Positions 1 through 11,044 of a stretch of DNA of 64,000 nucleotides are shown here, piece by piece. A model generated the notes under the pieces. That model saw only the letters and a program-made list of their open reading frames with translations, did not search any database and was not told the DNA's origin. Positions within the stretch are counted from its first letter, which is position 1; the number at the start of each line of letters is the position of its first letter. This DNA is from Nocardia altamirensis NBRC 108246. GTDB lineage: Bacteria; Actinomycetota; Actinomycetes; Mycobacteriales; Mycobacteriaceae. The DNA is taken from contig NZ_BDAY01000021.1 in assembly GCF_001612685.1 (NCBI RefSeq), positions 62,001-126,000 of the forward strand, in the 5' to 3' direction. The position numbers and the translations under genes were made by a program.

Positions 1-561
1 CCGTTCGCCGATCGCGTCCGGGATGAGGGCGATCAACTCGTCCGACACCTCGGGCAGCGCCGGATTCGCCTGCCGCGCTTGGTCATAGAAGAGGCGGTAC
101 AGCTCCGCGAATCGGTCGACGGCCAGGTCGCGGTAGCCGACCGCGGCTTGATTGACCTTGAACGATTCGACGAGGACGAGTCTGGCGAAATCCGGTTCGG
201 TGGCGACGGTGCGACAGAACGTGACCACGATCGACTCGATCTTGGCCGTGGCGTCGGCGTCCGCGTCGAGCTGTGCGAGCTCCTCGGCGATCCGGGTGGC
301 GACGATGTCGACGCCGGTGTGCACCGCCTCGATGAAGCACTCCTCCTTGTTGGCGAAGTGTTCGTAGAAGGTGCTGCGCGAAACCCGCGCGCTGGCCACG
401 ATATCGGTGAGGGTGGTGCCGGAATACCCCTTGCCGTCGACACATTCGACCATCGCCTCGATGAGCCGTCCGCGCTGCGAGACGAGGACGGCGTCGCGTG
501 CTGCCCGATGCCGGTCGGCGAAACTGGTTCGCGCCGCGCCCGGTGCCTGGTCTCGGTCCAT
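1..561 (-). CDS. TetR/AcrR-family regulator, truncated by the window edge
   Basis: The frame is open from the ATG at 561 to the first base (187 codons), so only the C-terminus is missing. An N-terminal helix-turn-helix is visible: GYSGTTLTDIVASARVS followed by STFYEHFANKEECF, the recognition-helix signature of TetR repressors. The remainder is a helical ligand-binding domain with no specific match I recognise. A GGGAGG ribosome-binding site lies 6 nt upstream of the ATG, which fixes the start; a GTG immediately before it is less likely. The gene stands alone, about 160 bp beyond the metG stop and on the same strand. Ligand and targets are unknown. Confidence 0.85.
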   Translation of the reverse strand, partial: MDRDQAPGAARTSFADRHRAARDAVLVSQRGRLIEAMVECVDGKGYSGTTLTDIVASARVSRSTFYEHFANKEECFIEAVHTGVDIVATRIAEELAQLDADADATAKIESIVVTFCRTVATEPDFARLVLVESFKVNQAAVGYRDLAVDRFAELYRLFYDQARQANPALPEVSDELIALIPDAIGER

Positions 562-718
562 CACGTACCTCCCGATCGTGAGCGTCCGTAACCAAGCATT
601 ATCCGTCTGCGTGCCAGCGGTTTACGCGCGGGCTGGCGACAACGGTGGTCACCGCCAACGGCCTTTCGCCCGTACCCCGCGAATGGGGTACGGGCGCAGC
701 GTGATTCGCGGAAAGGAG

Positions 719-2278
719 TCAGTCCTTGGGCTCGACGTACTTGGGGTACACCGGCTCCGGCGCGGGGAGCGGCACCCCCGGCTCGATCGGCGTCGCGATC
801 GCGGCGAACGTGCGCTCCTGCTGGCCGAGCTGATCGAGGATCTTGGCCGCCGAACCCGGCATCACCGGCTGCACCAGGATCGCGACGATGCGCAACACCT
901 CGAGCGTCACGTACAGCACCGTCGCCTCGCGGGCCAGATCCTCCGGCGTGCCTGACTTGGCCAGCGTCCACGGCGCCTGCGCCGAGAAGTACCGGTTCGT
1001 CTCGCCGAGCACCAGCCAGATCGCCTCCAGCGCGAGATGCATTTGCTGGGCGTCGTATTCGGCGCGGCAGCGGGCGAGCAGACCGTTCACCGAATCGAGC
1101 AGCTTGCGGTCGTCGTCGGTGAACGCGCCTGGCGTCGGCACCACGGCGCCGCAGTCGCGCGCCACCATCTTGGTGCTGCGCTGCACGAGGTTGCCGAACT
1201 CGTTGGCGAGGTCGCTGTTGATCCGGCCGACGATCGCGTCGTGGCTGTAGCTGCCGTCCTGGCCGTAGGAGATCTCGCGCAGCAGGAAGAAGCGCACCGC
1301 GTCGAGGCCATAGGTCTCGACGAGTTCGAGCGGGTCGACCACGTTGCCGACCGACTTGGACATCTTCTCGCCCTTGTTGTACAGGAACCCGTGCACGAAA
1401 ACGCGTTTCGGCAGTTCGACGCCGGCGGACAGCAGGAACGCAGGCCAGTAGACCGTGTGGAACCGGGTGATGTCCTTGCCGATGATGTGCACGTCGGCAG
1501 GCCAGAATCGTTGGAACGCCGCAGATTCCGTGTCAGGGAAGCCGACGCCGGTGATGTAGTTGGTGAGCGCGTCCACCCAGACGTACATCACGTGATCGGG
1601 GTGGCCCGGCACCGGCACACCCCAGTCGAACGTGGTGCGCGAGACCGACAGATCCTTCAGGCCGGCCTTGACGTAGCTGACGATCTCGTTGCGACGCGTT
1701 GCGGGCGCGATGAATTCGGGATGCTCCTCGTACAGCGCGAGCAGCTTGTCCTGGTAGGCCGAGAGTTTGAAGAAGAAGTTCGACTCCTCGGTCCAGGTGA
1801 CCGGCGTCTTCGACTCGGTGGAGATCCGGCTGCCGTCCTCGAGCAGCGTGGTCTCCTCATCGGTGTAGAAGGCCTCGTCGCGCACCGAGTACCACCCCGA
1901 GTAGTTGCCGAGGTAGATATCGCCGTTGGCCAGCATCCGCTCCCAGATCGCGACGCTGGAGACCTGGTGGTCCTCGTCGGTGGTGCGGATGAACCGGTCG
2001 AAGGAGATGTCGAGCGTCTTGTCCATCGCCTCGAACACGTCCGAGTTGCGCGCGGCGAGCTCCTCGACCGGGACGCCTGCGGCGACGGCCGCCTGCTGCA
2101 TCTTCTGACCGTGCTCGTCGGTGCCGGTCATGAAGAAGACGTCGTACCCGTCGAGCCGCTTGAAGCGGGCGATGGCGTCGGCCGAGATGTACTCGTACGC
2201 ATGCCCGATATGCGGCGCACCGTTCGGATAGGCGATGGCCGTGGTGATGTAGAAGGCGGGACGCTCAGCTGCACTCAT
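719..2278 (-). CDS. metG: methionyl-tRNA synthetase
   Basis: Charges tRNA-Met with methionine in the cytoplasm. Class I signatures are clear: HIGH at residues 23-26 and KMSKS at 305-309, with the family-typical TGTDEHGQK between them. At 519 residues this is the short form without the C-terminal tRNA-binding extension, the usual length in mycobacteria and relatives. The ATG overlaps the TGA of a 27-codon upstream reading frame (ATGA overlap), so initiation may be coupled. metG is divergent from tatD, as in M. tuberculosis Rv1007c/Rv1008. Start and function are secure. Confidence 0.98.
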   Translation of the reverse strand: MSAAERPAFYITTAIAYPNGAPHIGHAYEYISADAIARFKRLDGYDVFFMTGTDEHGQKMQQAAVAAGVPVEELAARNSDVFEAMDKTLDISFDRFIRTTDEDHQVSSVAIWERMLANGDIYLGNYSGWYSVRDEAFYTDEETTLLEDGSRISTESKTPVTWTEESNFFFKLSAYQDKLLALYEEHPEFIAPATRRNEIVSYVKAGLKDLSVSRTTFDWGVPVPGHPDHVMYVWVDALTNYITGVGFPDTESAAFQRFWPADVHIIGKDITRFHTVYWPAFLLSAGVELPKRVFVHGFLYNKGEKMSKSVGNVVDPLELVETYGLDAVRFFLLREISYGQDGSYSHDAIVGRINSDLANEFGNLVQRSTKMVARDCGAVVPTPGAFTDDDRKLLDSVNGLLARCRAEYDAQQMHLALEAIWLVLGETNRYFSAQAPWTLAKSGTPEDLAREATVLYVTLEVLRIVAILVQPVMPGSAAKILDQLGQQERTFAAIATPIEPGVPLPAPEPVYPKYVEPKD

Positions 2279-2358
2279 GCCTGCACCTCGCTGACGCTCG
2301 GTTCCGGCATGACCGCATACGCAGCTGTGTTGATTGATCGCTCGCTTCGCTCACTCAT
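2275..2358 (-). CDS. possible leader peptide overlapping the metG start
   Basis: A 27-codon frame begins [10 protein letters not shown] and ends in [11 protein letters not shown], with its stop overlapping the metG ATG by ATGA. The last eleven codons contain the GCGAGGTG ribosome-binding site used by metG. A nearly identical MPEPS(A)SEV frame sits in front of mazG at 48313-48354. Translation is not demonstrated; the repeat could simply be a shared initiation sequence that happens to be open. Confidence 0.3.
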   Translation of the reverse strand: MSERSERSINTAAYAVMPEPSVSEVQA

Positions 2359-2444
2359 GGTGCGTCTACTGTAATGCGCGTGGTTTCCTGCCCTCACGTG
2401 AATATCCCCGCCGCGGATCCCGAGGTCTCGACCGGGGGTTTGCG

Positions 2445-3272
2445 GTGAAGGCCACGCGTCCCGCGCCCGAGCTTCCCGAGCCGCTGACACCGCTCGTCGA
2501 CGCGCACACCCACCTCGATGCCTGCGGCGCGAGCGACGCGGCGTCGACGGCCGTGATCGTGGACCGCGCCGCCTCGGTCGGCGTCGGCCAGGTGGTCACC
2601 GTTGCCGATGACCTGACCGCCGCGCAGTGGGCGGTGCAGGCCGCCAACGCCGACCCGCGGGTGTATGCCGCTGTCGCACTGCATCCGACGCGGGCGAACG
2701 CGCTCGACGATGCGGCCAAGCGCGAGTTGGAGCGCCTCGCGGCGGACCCGAGGGTGGTGGCGATCGGCGAGACCGGCCTCGACTACTACTGGCCTGGCAA
2801 GCTCGACGGCTGCGCCGACATCGAGACCCAGATCGAAGGCTTCCGTTGGCATATCGACCTGGCGAAGCGGGTCGGCAAGCCGTTGATGATCCACAACCGC
2901 GAGGCCGACCACGATTTGCTGACGGTACTGCTGGACGAGGGCGCGCCGCCGACGGTGATCTTCCATTGCTTCTCGTCCGACACCAATATGGCGCTGTCCT
3001 GCGTGGCAGAGGGCTATGTGCTGAGTTTCTCCGGCACGGTGAGTTTCAAGAATGCGCACGAGTTGCGCGAGGCCGCCAAGGTGGTGCCCGACGAGCTCAT
3101 TCTGGTCGAAACGGACGCACCGTATCTGACGCCGCATCCGTTCCGTGGCGCTCCCAACGAACCGTACTGCCTGCCGTACACGGTGCGCGCGCTCGCGGAA
3201 TTACGGGAGCAGGATCCTGCCGAATTGGCGAAGATCACCACGGCCAACGCACGCCGCGTCTACGGCATCTGA
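2445..3272 (+). CDS. tatD: TatD-family metal-dependent DNase/hydrolase
   Basis: TatD/YcfH-type amidohydrolase-fold phosphoesterase, probably a 3'-exonuclease in DNA repair. Metal ligands are visible: H21 and H23 in DAHTHLD and E109 in IGETGLDYYW, followed by the downstream HNREAD and ETDAPYL blocks. I chose the GTG at 2445 (275 aa) because it follows a G-rich ribosome-binding site and places DAHTHLD about 20 residues in. An upstream extension to 2334 would read through the divergent promoter region. Position between metG and rpfB matches Rv1008. Confidence 0.93.
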   Translation: MKATRPAPELPEPLTPLVDAHTHLDACGASDAASTAVIVDRAASVGVGQVVTVADDLTAAQWAVQAANADPRVYAAVALHPTRANALDDAAKRELERLAADPRVVAIGETGLDYYWPGKLDGCADIETQIEGFRWHIDLAKRVGKPLMIHNREADHDLLTVLLDEGAPPTVIFHCFSSDTNMALSCVAEGYVLSFSGTVSFKNAHELREAAKVVPDELILVETDAPYLTPHPFRGAPNEPYCLPYTVRALAELREQDPAELAKITTANARRVYGI

Positions 3273-3444
3273 ACGACGCGGACGGTTGGACGACGTTTGT
3301 CGTTTTCCGGCCTTTTGCGTACCCGTAAGGGGCCTGGATATGTGTGGTGTGTCCTACATCACTATTGTCTGCACGTTTCGCGATTAACCTGCGGCGGCGA
3401 TATCTGTCTGTGATATTGAATCCCGCAGTTGACGCACATGATGG

Positions 3445-5208
<1,764 letters not shown>

Positions 5209-5390
5209 CGTGCCCGGTCAAACATGTTGAGCGCGGCTACACGGGCGTGAAACCGGATGGCGGCGTACCCGATTCCTCGGTGTTGCCTGTGGTTGGCCGG
5301 CTGGTCACGGGATGCTGGCAACATCCCGCCGATCTGTACGATCGTCCAGGTTTGTGGTGGTGTGTCAGTCGGGTCAGTGAGGTTGTTCTG

Positions 5391-6548
5391 ATGAGGGTAG
5401 GTCCGGTGTGCCTGCGGGCGCTGGTGGTGTCCGTGGTGTCCGCGAGTGCCGTGCTGTTCGCGAATGTCGCTCCCGCACAGGCGGAAGCGCCGGGGACGGT
5501 GATCGCGGTCGACGCACAAGCGGACGGCTGGCGTGGCGCCTCGGACGCCTCGGTGCTCGAATACTGGATGCGCGGGTCCGACGGCACGCCGCGGCGAGCC
5601 AGTGGCGCACTGTTCGTCCCGCAGGGCCCGCCGCCTGCCGCAGGCTGGCCGGTCATCGCCTACGACCACGGCACCAGCGGCCTCGGTGCGGGCTGCGGCG
5701 GACAGTCCGATCCGGACGGCCATCCGTACCAACAGGTTCGGGTGCGTGAGGAGCGCTTCATCCAGCGACTGGTCGGGCAGGGCTTCGCGGTCGTCGCCCC
5801 CGACTACCTCGGCCTCGGCCGCTTCGACACCGGGCCGCACCCGTACCTGGAGATCGCGACCGAGGCGTCCGCCACCATCGATCTGCTGCGTGCCGCTCGC
5901 GCTACCCGCCCCGAACTCTCGCGCACCTGGGCCGTGCTCGGCGTCTCGCAGGGCGGCCAAGCCGCACTCGGCACCGGCCATCTCCAGTCCACCTACGCGC
6001 CGGACCTCGACTTCCGCGGCACCGTCGCGATCGACCCCGAGTCCGATGTCGAGAAGCTGCTCCCGATCGCAGGACCTGACACGCCCGCCATCCAGGGCGC
6101 CGACAACGCGATGAGCTTCTTCGTCAGCATCCTGGCAGGCCTGCGCGCCGCCCGCCCCGACATCGACGTCGATCAGTACCTCACGCCCCGCGGCCGCACC
6201 GTCGTCGACGCCGTCGGTGCACTCTGCCTCGACGGCATCCTCGACCAGGTGCGGGGCCTCGGCGTCGGTGACCTGCTCGCCAAACCCCTGGCCACCGAAC
6301 CTCTCCGCGCCGCCCTCACCCAATACCTCACCGTGCCGACCTCCGGGTACAACGCGCCAATCCTGCTGCTGCTCAACGTCACCGACACCACGGTCCCCAG
6401 CCCCCTGCACGGCACCCTGGCCGCGCAACTGGCCGCCAACGGCGCGGACCTCGACGTGGTCCCTGGCACGGGCAAGCACACCGAACTCAACCCCGCCATG
6501 CACACGGCCCTAGACACCTTCCTCGCCCGCATCAAGGCGACCCCCTAA
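5391..6548 (+). CDS. secreted lipase/esterase, alpha/beta-hydrolase fold
   Basis: Predicted extracellular lipase of 385 aa. The ATG at 5391 gives a proper signal peptide (MRVG, a hydrophobic core, then AQA just before EAPG, about residues 1-31). Upstream in-frame codons would bury that signal. The nucleophile elbow is GVSQGG, the likely acid is in NVTDTTVP and the likely His is in GKHTELN. Overall pattern fits the secretory lipase (LIP) family common in Nocardia and Rhodococcus. It interrupts the usual rpfB-rsmA pair and is followed within 11 bp by a long-hairpin element that probably ends its transcript. Confidence 0.85.
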   Translation: MRVGPVCLRALVVSVVSASAVLFANVAPAQAEAPGTVIAVDAQADGWRGASDASVLEYWMRGSDGTPRRASGALFVPQGPPPAAGWPVIAYDHGTSGLGAGCGGQSDPDGHPYQQVRVREERFIQRLVGQGFAVVAPDYLGLGRFDTGPHPYLEIATEASATIDLLRAARATRPELSRTWAVLGVSQGGQAALGTGHLQSTYAPDLDFRGTVAIDPESDVEKLLPIAGPDTPAIQGADNAMSFFVSILAGLRAARPDIDVDQYLTPRGRTVVDAVGALCLDGILDQVRGLGVGDLLAKPLATEPLRAALTQYLTVPTSGYNAPILLLLNVTDTTVPSPLHGTLAAQLAANGADLDVVPGTGKHTELNPAMHTALDTFLARIKATP

Positions 6549-6558
6549 CACCACCTCC

Positions 6559-6638
6559 GAGTCCGCACCCCTTCTGCGGATCCGCCCCACTCTGGGCGCC
6601 CGGAACGAGTGCGGATCCACAGAAGGAGTGCGGATCTC
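6559..6638. repeat. long-hairpin repeat element, copy A
   Basis: Two arms (6559-6582 and 6614-6638) are near-perfect inverted copies with three differences, enclosing a loop that contains GGGCGCCC and another GAGTGCGG unit. The same architecture and much of the same sequence recur at 50423-50501. Both copies lie just after a stop codon, so a terminator or 3'-end-protecting role is plausible. Confidence 0.75.
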
Positions 6639-6739
6639 GCCGTTCCCCGGCGGGGCGTCCGCATTGTCGGGTTGCTGGCGGTAGGCGTGGGGCGTGGCTG
6701 CAGTCGGGGTGGGGTGCTGCGGGTTGATAGGTTCTTCAG

Positions 6740-7621
6740 GTGTCCGAACCTGAAGTTGCCGCGCGTGGGAGTGCCGCGTTGCTCGGGCCCGCCGAGGTGC
6801 GGGTGCTGGCCGAGCGGCTCGGCGTGCGACCGACCAAGCAGCTCGGACAGAACTTCGTGCACGACGCGAACACGGTGCGCCGGATCGTCACGGCGGCCGG
6901 GGTCGGCCGCGACGATGTGGTGCTCGAGGTCGGCCCCGGGCTCGGCTCGCTGACGTTGGCGTTGCTCGACGTGGTCGACTCGGTCGTCGCGGTCGAGATC
7001 GATCCGGTACTCGCGCGGCACCTTCCGGTGACGGTCGCCGATCGAGCGCCGGAACTGGCCGATCGGTTGACGGTGGTCGAGGCCGACGCGCTGCGCGTCG
7101 CCGCCGCGGACATCCCCGCGCGGCCGACCGCCTTGGTCGCGAACCTGCCGTACAACGTCGCGGTCCCGGTGCTGCTCCACCTGCTTGCCGAATTGCCGAG
7201 CATCGCAGTCTCTTTGGTGATGGTGCAGGCCGAGGTCGCGGATCGGCTCGCCGCCGAACCCGGCGGCCGCATCTACGGCGTGCCGAGCGTCAAGGCAGGC
7301 TTCTTCGGCACCGTCCGCCGGGCGGGCGCCGTCGGCACCCAGGTCTTCTGGCCGGTCCCACGCGTCGAGTCCGGCCTGGTCCGCATCGACCGCTACGCCG
7401 AACCGCCGTGGCCGATGGACGTCGACCACCGCCGCCGCGTCTTCGACGTCATAGACGCCGCCTTCGCCCAACGTCGCAAAACCCTCCGCGCCGCACTCGC
7501 CGGCTGGGCAGGCTCGCCCGCCGAGGCCGAACGCCGCCTCGTCGCAGCGGGCATCGCACCGACTGCCCGCGGTGAAACCCTCGACACCGCAGCCTTCGTC
7601 CGCCTGGCCGCCCAATCCTGA
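6740..7621 (+). CDS. rsmA: 16S rRNA dimethyladenosine transferase (KsgA/RsmA)
   Basis: Dimethylates two adjacent adenosines in helix 45 of 16S rRNA during 30S maturation. SAM-binding motif I is [10 protein letters not shown], preceded by the family N-terminal block [17 protein letters not shown]. The catalytic motif IV is NLPYNV, and FWPVPRVES is the usual C-terminal signature. Length 293 aa is normal. It starts with GTG at 6740. In M. tuberculosis it directly follows rpfB and precedes ispE; here ispE is about 4.3 kb away, separated by copper, protease and TetR/SDR genes. Confidence 0.97.
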   Translation: MSEPEVAARGSAALLGPAEVRVLAERLGVRPTKQLGQNFVHDANTVRRIVTAAGVGRDDVVLEVGPGLGSLTLALLDVVDSVVAVEIDPVLARHLPVTVADRAPELADRLTVVEADALRVAAADIPARPTALVANLPYNVAVPVLLHLLAELPSIAVSLVMVQAEVADRLAAEPGGRIYGVPSVKAGFFGTVRRAGAVGTQVFWPVPRVESGLVRIDRYAEPPWPMDVDHRRRVFDVIDAAFAQRRKTLRAALAGWAGSPAEAERRLVAAGIAPTARGETLDTAAFVRLAAQS

Positions 7622-7675
7622 TCCGCACCGTCGTCAACTGTTGATCTGCCGCACGAGCTGAGTCGGAGTAGAGAT

Positions 7676-8122
7676 ATGACCGTCGTCCGAGGCGAGATCG
7701 CGGTAATGCTGGAGGTTCTCGGGCTGCGGCAAGGGGACGACCGTATTCTCGCGGCAATCGCACTCGTCGGTCCGAGGATGGAGATCGCAGAGTTCGACTG
7801 GGACGGGGAGAAGTCGAAGTATTACGTCTTCCACCCGGCCGGGACGGACCTGCTTTTCGAAAACGACGTGCTGGTGGCTGCGATGGTGCGGACCCAGCCG
7901 GACAGCGCAGACCCGGCCTACGGGCTGTATCCGCGCCCAGACGATCTAGTGGACGGCCTCGCACCAACGGCAACCCGCGCCGAAGTGGCGGCGCTGCTGG
8001 GGAAGCCGGAGCGCAGCGGGCAGCACTTCGACAGGTACGCGGTGAACGGCCGCTATCTGCACTTCGAATTCGACGCTGCTGGACATGCCGCCAAGCTCAC
8101 GGCGCTGCTCGAACCGGTCTGA
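7676..8122 (+). CDS. hypothetical protein, possible immunity-type protein
   Basis: A 148-aa soluble acidic protein without signal peptide or membrane segment, 54 bp after rsmA. I do not recognise a named family. The C-terminal half has a compact pattern (YPRPDDLVDGL, RAEVAALLGKP, DRYAVNGRYLHFEFD) that I associate with small immunity-like proteins of polymorphic-toxin loci, but no toxin gene lies beside it. A GGAG ribosome-binding site precedes the ATG. Its codon use looks like that of its neighbours. Treat as a real gene of unknown function. Confidence 0.7.
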   Translation: MTVVRGEIAVMLEVLGLRQGDDRILAAIALVGPRMEIAEFDWDGEKSKYYVFHPAGTDLLFENDVLVAAMVRTQPDSADPAYGLYPRPDDLVDGLAPTATRAEVAALLGKPERSGQHFDRYAVNGRYLHFEFDAAGHAAKLTALLEPV

Positions 8123-8354
8123 CAATCGTCGGACCAGCGCCAGCAGTCCGCGTTGCAGACTGGTCAGTTTGCGTTGGGGCGGAACGGATTACACAGTTGT
8201 GGATAACGTGTCTTTGCCTTCAGGTGGCGCGCCGCGTGCTCGGTGCGGCGCTACCTGTTCGCCGGAGTTGCGTTCAGCGGTGGTGGAGAGAAGGCAGGTG
8301 CAGGTCGGTTCGGCGATCCATCGATTGCTCCTGTGCGGCTCGGTGGGCCGCTGG

Positions 8355-9242
8355 TCAGTGGCCACCGCCGTGCTGGGGCGTGTCACCGGATGTGGATGAG
8401 CCTGTGGATGATTCGGCCACGGGTGTTTCCATGGTGAACTCCGCGGTGTGCACCGCGCCGCCGTGCGAGAAGTCTAGATACAGCCGATAAGCGCCCGCAC
8501 TCGGGGCCTGTGCATGGAATGCCACGTCGGGTCCGGCGGGCGTGCGGCCGATCTCGCCCTCCGGATGGACGTGCAGATAGGCGAGGTCGTTGGCGCGCAA
8601 GGCAACCAGATGTGCGTAGGCGCCGAGGTAAGGCGCCAGATCGGTGACCGGAACGCCGTCGCGACTGATCGTGAAGCGCAGCTCGCTCCCCGCGGTGGTC
8701 AGCTCGCCTGCCGCCGTCACCTGGTATCCGTCCACCGACGCGGTGCGTGCCGGTGGCGGAAGTGGTTGCAGCTCAACTGTTCCCGCCACGGTGGCGGTGC
8801 GGCTGAGCACCGCTGCGATCCCGTCGGTGTCCGACATGAAGTCGGCGAACACCCGGTAGGTGCCAGGCTGTGCCCAGCTCCATTCGATCGACCAGGCGCC
8901 TGCGTCGTCCATCGTCGGATGCGCGTGCCGATACTGGGTGCCGTCGGAGCGGACGACGATCAGATGCAGCTTCTTGTCGTGCTGCGTACGAAAGCGGACC
9001 ACCGGCGCACCATCCGGTCCGGTGATCCGAAAGCGCAGGGTACCGGCTTGATTCGGCTCCGTCGGCGCGGTCAGGTCGGTGAGGGTGTAGCCAGATTGCG
9101 CGTCCGACAACCCTGTCGCGGCCTGCTTGCTGTTCGATGCCGGCCCGGCGGGTTCGCCGACCAGGGCGCCGATGCCGAGCGCGACACCGAACAACACGAC
9201 AAGCGCACCGCCGAAGGCGGCGAACTTCAGCCGGTCCTGCAT
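8355..9242 (-). CDS. membrane-anchored extracytoplasmic protein of the copper module
   Basis: A 295-aa protein with an N-terminal hydrophobic segment (residues about 8-28), followed by an exported region rich in beta-strand pattern and a His-rich C-terminus (QHGGGH). His residues also cluster in YRHAHP and YLHVHPEG, consistent with metal binding. The ATG overlaps the copZ stop (TGATG), so the two genes are translationally coupled behind one CsoR-type operator. This links it to periplasmic copper handling. Exact family not certain. Confidence 0.8.
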   Translation of the reverse strand: MQDRLKFAAFGGALVVLFGVALGIGALVGEPAGPASNSKQAATGLSDAQSGYTLTDLTAPTEPNQAGTLRFRITGPDGAPVVRFRTQHDKKLHLIVVRSDGTQYRHAHPTMDDAGAWSIEWSWAQPGTYRVFADFMSDTDGIAAVLSRTATVAGTVELQPLPPPARTASVDGYQVTAAGELTTAGSELRFTISRDGVPVTDLAPYLGAYAHLVALRANDLAYLHVHPEGEIGRTPAGPDVAFHAQAPSAGAYRLYLDFSHGGAVHTAEFTMETPVAESSTGSSTSGDTPQHGGGH

Positions 9243-9448
9243 CAGACGGCGACCTCGTAGCCTGCCTCGTCGACGGCGGCGGCAATGACGGAATCGGTGA
9301 TCGGCGCTGTGCTGTCGACCCGGACCGCGCCGCTGGCGAGATCCACGTCGACGCTGGTGACGCCGTCGATCTTGCCGATCTCCGTCTTGACGGAGCTCAC
9401 GCAGTGCCCGCAGGTCATCCCCGTGACGGTGTAGGTGGAACTGGGCAT
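9242..9448 (-). CDS. copZ: CopZ-like copper chaperone
   Basis: A 68-aa heavy-metal-associated domain with the GMTCGHC copper-binding loop at residues 10-16. It is predicted to deliver Cu(I) to a P-type ATPase, or to the coupled exported protein at 8355-9242. No copper ATPase or csoR gene is in the window. The CsoR-like palindrome at 9509-9525 is about 60 bp upstream. Confidence 0.92.
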   Translation of the reverse strand: MPSSTYTVTGMTCGHCVSSVKTEIGKIDGVTSVDVDLASGAVRVDSTAPITDSVIAAAVDEAGYEVAV

Positions 9449-9508
9449 CTGTCGACTCCTTCGCTCTTTCTCATCATACGGGCCGGGGGTACCCCGACAC
9501 GAACGACC

Positions 9509-9525
9509 ATACCCCCACTGGGTAT
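9509..9525. promoter_or_regulatory. CsoR-type copper operator
   Basis: ATACCCCCACTGGGTAT is a 17-bp pseudo-palindrome of the ATACCC...GGGTAT form bound by CsoR repressors. A second perfect palindrome GGGGTACCCC lies at 9486-9495, nearer copZ. Together they predict copper-induced derepression of copZ and the coupled downstream gene. Confidence 0.7.
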
Positions 9526-9538
9526 TGCGCGCAAGGGT

Positions 9539-10399
9539 TCATCGCCCGCGCCACTCGCGCGCGCCGACGACGCCTGCGGCGACGAAAACCGCTGCGAGCG
9601 CCATGAACACGACCTGCGGCCTGCCGAGCGTCGCGTCGCCCGCGCTCAGGTAGAGCCCGATATTGATCAACCAGTGTCCCACCGCGGCGACCGCGACCCG
9701 CTGCCAGTAGCTGCCGATCGTGAGCGTGCCGAGGATCACCGCGAACGCCACCGCCGCGACGAAGAACGACACCCCGGTCACCAGCCCGTGGCTGTACGAC
9801 GGCACATGCCACAGCGCCCAGACCGCGCCGGTCACCGCGATCGCGGTGTAGCGGCGCACCCGGGATTCCAGCAGCGGCTGCATGAATCCGCGCCACCCGA
9901 TCTCCTCGCCGGTCGCGCCGAGCAGTTGCACCGCGACGAACACCGCGAACGGCACCCCGCCCACCGCGACGGGGCCGACCAGGTCGTGTCCTGTCAGCGT
10001 CATCGCCGCGGCGACAAGCAGGCCGAGCAAGACGCATGCCGCCGCCAGGTACCCGAGATTCGCGCGCACCGCGCGCAGCGGTGCCCGCAAGGGCAGGAGC
10101 GACGCGATGACCTTGCGCCAGCTGAGCCAGGTGGCCAGCGCGCCGAGTGCGGGGCCGAACTGGGTCAGCGTCAACGCGGCCGGATCGATACCCGAAAGCG
10201 ATTGCGCCGCAAGCATAGCCACCGTGCACAGCATGGTTGCCAGCACGAAGGTCACGATGATCGTCCAGAAGACGCGGGCCGCTGCCGCGGTCGTTCGCGT
10301 CGAGTCGGAGGTGATGTCTGGGGATGATGATCCGGTGGGATGCTGCCAGTGATCTATCACCGGGCGATCGTCGCACGATGCCCCGCTGTTCTCCGTCAT
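9539..10399 (-). CDS. CPBP-family intramembrane glutamic protease
   Basis: Type II CAAX protease/bacteriocin-processing (Abi) family. The three conserved motifs are present: EEIGWRGF (catalytic Glu pair and Arg), WALWHVP and GHWLINIG. Seven to eight hydrophobic segments fill residues about 45-280 of 286. The soluble 40-residue N-terminus may be over-extended, since internal starts are possible. It lies upstream of the copper operator on the same strand, so it is probably a separate unit. Substrate unknown. Confidence 0.88.
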   Translation of the reverse strand: MTENSGASCDDRPVIDHWQHPTGSSSPDITSDSTRTTAAAARVFWTIIVTFVLATMLCTVAMLAAQSLSGIDPAALTLTQFGPALGALATWLSWRKVIASLLPLRAPLRAVRANLGYLAAACVLLGLLVAAAMTLTGHDLVGPVAVGGVPFAVFVAVQLLGATGEEIGWRGFMQPLLESRVRRYTAIAVTGAVWALWHVPSYSHGLVTGVSFFVAAVAFAVILGTLTIGSYWQRVAVAAVGHWLINIGLYLSAGDATLGRPQVVFMALAAVFVAAGVVGAREWRGR

Positions 10400-10432
10400 A
10401 CCGCAGTGTCGTTCCCCGCGTTGTGTCGCTCG

Positions 10433-11032
10433 CTAGTCCACCCGGCCCCAGCCGTGCATGGCCAGCTCGGCAACCTTCTCCAGTTCTGCCCGGGTCGCGC
10501 CATCCCTCGACGCCTGCGACATCCCTTGCAGCACAGTCCCGATGTAGCGCGCCATGACGGCCGCGTCGAGTTCGGCAGGCAGGATGCCTGCGTCGATATC
10601 GGCCTGGATTCGCGCCGTGAACAACCCGATGTTCTGGTTACGCATCGTCCGTAGCATCTCCGCGACCGCGGTGCTTGTGGTGTTGATGCCCGCGCTGATC
10701 ACCAGGCAGCCGTGCGGCCAGTCGGGCCGGGTGTATTCCGCGGCCGCCTCGCGCATCGCCCGTCGCATGGCCGCCTCGGCCGTCGGCTCTTCGGCGAGCG
10801 CGCGCGGGATGAACAAGCCGTAGCGCGCGCCGTAGGACTGCACCACCTCGTTGAACAGCGTCGCCTTGTCGCCGAAGGCCGCGTAGAGGCTCGGTGCGCC
10901 GATGCCCATCGCCGCGGTCAGGTCGCCGATGGAGGTGGCCTCGTAGCCGCGCGCCCAGAACAGCCGGGTGGCCTTGTCCAGCGCGGCATCCCGGTCGAAG
11001 GAGCGGGGCCTGCCGCGGGTCGTTGTCACCAT
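10433..11032 (-). CDS. TetR/AcrR-family repressor of the adjacent SDR gene
   Basis: A 199-aa repressor. The N-terminal helix-turn-helix (GYEATSIGDLTAAMGIGAPSLYAAFGDK) is typical of the AcrR branch. It is transcribed away from an SDR oxidoreductase gene with a 77-bp gap that carries two copies of a TAGYGANCGCTA palindrome. Divergent placement and operator pair make autoregulation plus control of the SDR gene likely. The inducer is unknown, but such pairs usually respond to the reductase substrate or an electrophile. Confidence 0.9.
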   Translation of the reverse strand: MVTTTRGRPRSFDRDAALDKATRLFWARGYEATSIGDLTAAMGIGAPSLYAAFGDKATLFNEVVQSYGARYGLFIPRALAEEPTAEAAMRRAMREAAAEYTRPDWPHGCLVISAGINTTSTAVAEMLRTMRNQNIGLFTARIQADIDAGILPAELDAAVMARYIGTVLQGMSQASRDGATRAELEKVAELAMHGWGRVD

Positions 11033-11044
11033 CTTCGTATTTTA

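Noticed and set aside
8198..8206. TGTGGATAA, a perfect DnaA-box match
   Set aside because: Only one copy in this gap, with no AT-rich region and no dnaA/dnaN nearby. A lone 9-mer is not an origin.
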